64,000 nucleotides of DNA. It comes from Dactylorhiza incarnata. Taxonomy: Eukaryota; Streptophyta; Magnoliopsida; Asparagales; Orchidaceae. This document shows, one piece after another, positions 61,609 through 64,000 of this stretch. The translations under genes and the position numbers were made by a program. How positions within the stretch are numbered: the stretch's first letter is position 1; each line of letters begins with the position of its first letter. Where the stretch lies: contig JAWHQI010000148.1 in NCBI GenBank assembly GCA_033032865.1, positions 5,103,501-5,167,500 of the forward strand. The letters are read 5' to 3'. A model generated the notes under the pieces. The model did not search any database and was not told the origin of the DNA. It worked only from the letters and a program-made list of their open reading frames with translations.

Positions 61609-64000
61609 CTAAATCTCCACGTCGTAGTCCCCAAGGAACTCGACCCACCTACGCTGCCGCATATTCAGATCCTTTTGGTCTAGGAGATACCTCAGGCTTT
61701 TGTGATCCGTGAAGATCTCCACCTTCGCACCATAAACATAGTGTCTCCACAGTTTTAGCGCAAAGATTACCGCCGCCAACTCCAGATCATGGACGGGATA
61801 ATTCCTCTCATGAGTCTTTAACTGCCTTGACCCATACGCTATCACCTTGCCGTCCTGCACCAGCACGCAACCCAACCCGCAACCTGACGCGTCGCTAAAG
61901 ATCTGAAATCCTTCCGTCCCACTAGGAAGACTAAGGATTGGGGCAGACATCAATCTTTCCTTCAAATTCTCGAATACCCGGGCACACTCCGGTGTCCAAA
62001 CAAACCTCTGGTCCTTGCGAGTGAGTGTGGTGAGGGGCAACGCCATCCGCGAAAAGTTCTCCACGAATCTTCTGTAATAACCGGCTAGTCCAAGGAAGCT
62101 CCGGACTTCCGCCACGGTTCTCAATACAGGCCAACCCTTAATGGCTTCAATCTTCGCTGGATCTACCGCCACCCCATCTCCACTAATTATGTGTCCCAAG
62201 AAAGCCACCTTCTCGATCCAAAACTCACATTTTGAGAACTTAGAATAAAGCTGATTCTCCCTTAGAGTCTGCAATACTTGCCTCAAGTGAGACTCATGCT
62301 CTGCCTCCGATTTTGAATACACCAAAATATCATCAATAAACACCACCACGAACGAATCTAAGAACGGGCGAAAAACCCTGTTCATCAAATCCATAAACAT
62401 AGATGGCGCGTTCGTCAGTCCGAACGGCATCACCGAAAACTCGTAGTGTCCATAACGAGTCCCAAACGCTGTCTTGGCAACGTCCTCTTCTCGAATCTTC
62501 AACTGGTAGTACCCCGATTTCAAATCCAACTTGGAGTACACCACCGACCCCACTAACTGGTCAAACAAATCATCGATTCGGGGAATCGGATATTTATTCT
62601 TGACGGTCAACTTATTTAGCTCACGGTAATCAATGCACAACCGCATACTTCCATCCTTTTTCTTCACAAACAAAACCGGTGCGATCCACGGCGAAGAGCT
62701 GGGCCTAATGTACCTTTGCTCTAACAACTCTTGCAACTGAACCTTTAGCTCGGCCAGTTCCTTCGGTGCCATCCTAAACGGAGGACGCGACACCAGCCTC
62801 GCACCCGGTACCAACTCTATCGAGAAATCGATTTCACGCTGAGGAGGTGCTCCCGGAAGCTCCTCGGGGAATACATCCTCAAATTCTTCCACCACCGGAA
62901 CTTCTCTAATAGCCAACTTTGTGGAGTGAGCCTCCAACAAAGCTAAAAACGCCTCGCCTCCTTGATTCACCGCACGCCTCATTTGCATAGCGGAAATCAG
63001 GGAGCAAGCCACTCCGCTTAGGCCTTCAAACTTGACCTCTGCTCTACCTTCAGCTCTCAGGGTTACCACCTTCAACTGGCAGTCGATACTAGCTCGCTGC
63101 TCCGCAAGCCAGTCCATTCCCAAGATAACATCGAATTCAGCTAGTGGCAGAATCGCTGCTACCAACATGAAATCACAATCGCCAATTTGCATCACAATGC
63201 GTCCCTTCCTCATGGTAGTCATGAAAGACCCATTCGGCATACGCACACTTAGCTCCACTCCTGCCACTACGGGCTCAGCACCAATCTTCCGGATAAAACT
63301 TTCCGCAAGAAAAGAGTGTGACTCCCCCGTGTCGAACAACACTCGAGAGGGGTAGCCCGAAACTAACACGAAACCTAACCACGTGCAAGACAAACATGAA
63401 AGGCCGCAAACTACATTATAGTAACAAACGAAACTTAAACCTTTCGTACCTGTCACCACATCGGGTTGACGTATCGCTTCCTGTTGCCCAAGATTATAGG
63501 CCCTAGGCTGCACTGGAGGGAACCGCGAAGCACTCGACTCTGCCGCTTTCCCCTTCTCTACAACACCGGGACCCGAACGCACCGATTGTTCTTGTCTCGG
63601 CTCTGGCCCATCTCCGCCCTCGGTACAAAAACGACTAATGTGACCCACCTTGCCACACTGGTAACAAGTAACCGGACCTTTGGAACGGAAATCTCCCGAA
63701 GGTGTGCCACTTCTCTCCCCAGGCCGATTAGGACGGGGCTTCTTCTTCCATCGGCTGCCCTCGGACTTCCACTGGGACTGAGACTTAGAAGGCTTTCCTT
63801 CTCCCTGCCTTGCCGCAACATCCTTTCGCCGTTGAGTTCGCTCCAAGTCGCTCTCCAGCGTGCGAGTGGCTTCGACCAACTCATTGAATCCCGCATTCTT
63901 CAAGGCTATGAGTGGTTGCCTTAAATTTTCCCTCAACCCTTGATAAAAGAGGTTATCTCTCTCTTCATCATCTGCCATTGTCGTGCCCGCATACCGACCC
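61609..64000 (-). pseudogene. Chromovirus gag-protease-RT-RNase H
   Basis: Open from the window edge; the Met at 63978 is internal, as the frame continues to 64000. Counted from that Met: gag end, zinc knuckle Cys105-Cys108-His113-Cys118, protease LFDTGES (216-220), DVILGMDWL (283-291), RT with LCIDYRELN (about 447) and FIDD (547-550), RNase H with Asp696, Glu733 and Asp758. The protease has DTGE where DTGA or DTGS is usual (Glu219, codon 63322-63324), which may cost activity. TAG at 61609-61611 interrupts the frame just before YTPGKANVV. Confidence 0.85.

Larger units (their letters stand above)
60745..64000 (-). mobile_element. Chromovirus (Tekay/Del-like) element, truncated at both ends here
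   Basis: Gag (part), protease, RT, RNase H and integrase (part) in Ty3/gypsy order with chromovirus RT and integrase motifs. The 3' half of integrase, any chromodomain and the 3' LTR are lost at the junction near 60745; the 5' part is beyond the window. Only one stop codon is seen in 3.2 kb, so the insertion is young. Confidence 0.8.

Noticed and set aside
60880..61683. 267-codon plus-strand ORF
   Set aside because: Lies entirely opposite the chromovirus RNase H/integrase, which has clear catalytic motifs on minus.

Overview
The window looks like a repeat-rich intergenic stretch of a eudicot nuclear genome. Nearly everything recognisable is an LTR retrotransposon or a fragment of one. The lineages are plant lineages: Athila, Tat and chromovirus Ty3/gypsy; SIRE and Tork Ty1/copia. 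Primers are plant tRNAs, tRNA-Asp in one element and an initiator-Met-like site in the SIRE copies. I see no rRNA, tRNA, CRISPR array or organelle sequence, and no convincing complete host gene. The species cannot be named from this sequence. All family assignments come from motif recognition by eye; no database was searched.

Left block (1-12.1 kb): the end of an LTR from a non-autonomous family ('family N') sits in the integrase of a plus-strand Athila element. The 3' LTR of that Athila (2980-6185) is itself split by a family N solo LTR (4272-5779, target duplication GGGTT). The Athila lies in a minus-strand Tat relic (6186 to about 12050), which keeps protease, RT, RNase H, archaeal-type RNase H and the integrase C-terminus, a 93-bp tandem array and a spliced antisense ORF. 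About 0.75 kb of its RT/RNase H is inverted.

Central-left block (13.3-25.6 kb): an old SIRE env-like pseudogene is split by a younger, structurally complete SIRE-like element (14207-21616) and by an Athila solo LTR (21854-23473, TCTTC duplications). The younger SIRE element carries gag and an env-like ORF but no pol. A further SIRE LTR lies at about 24.3-25.6 kb.

Middle (25.6-35.2 kb): an AT-rich stretch with an 18-bp minisatellite of about 30 copies, a few possible host-gene exons on the minus strand, a GAGGGCT-rich array, and a degenerate repeat with a regular 156-bp period.

Right block (35.2-64 kb): a 3'-truncated SIRE-like element (gag and env-like ORF, no pol) is followed by the 3' LTR and antisense ORF of a second Tat element. 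A decayed minus-strand Tork element (43331-48901) is inserted in that antisense ORF. An Athila element is inserted in the Tork gag. Inside the Athila lies a very young, complete family N element (51329-57854: two 1693-bp LTRs with about four differences, AGGTA target duplications, tRNA-Asp primer site, one gag-like ORF with two zinc knuckles). The truncated Athila pol is joined abruptly to a truncated minus-strand chromovirus that runs off the window end.

The most unusual theme is that unrelated LTR families here share one layout. An array of short, CpG-containing, often palindromic words, commonly spaced about 95-113 bp, stands just upstream of the LTR TATA box. In the two SIRE-like elements the same words recur in the leader of the env-like ORF, which suggests an internal promoter under the same control as the LTR. 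One SIRE env-like ORF also contains an apparent 87-bp intron that the two related copies lack.
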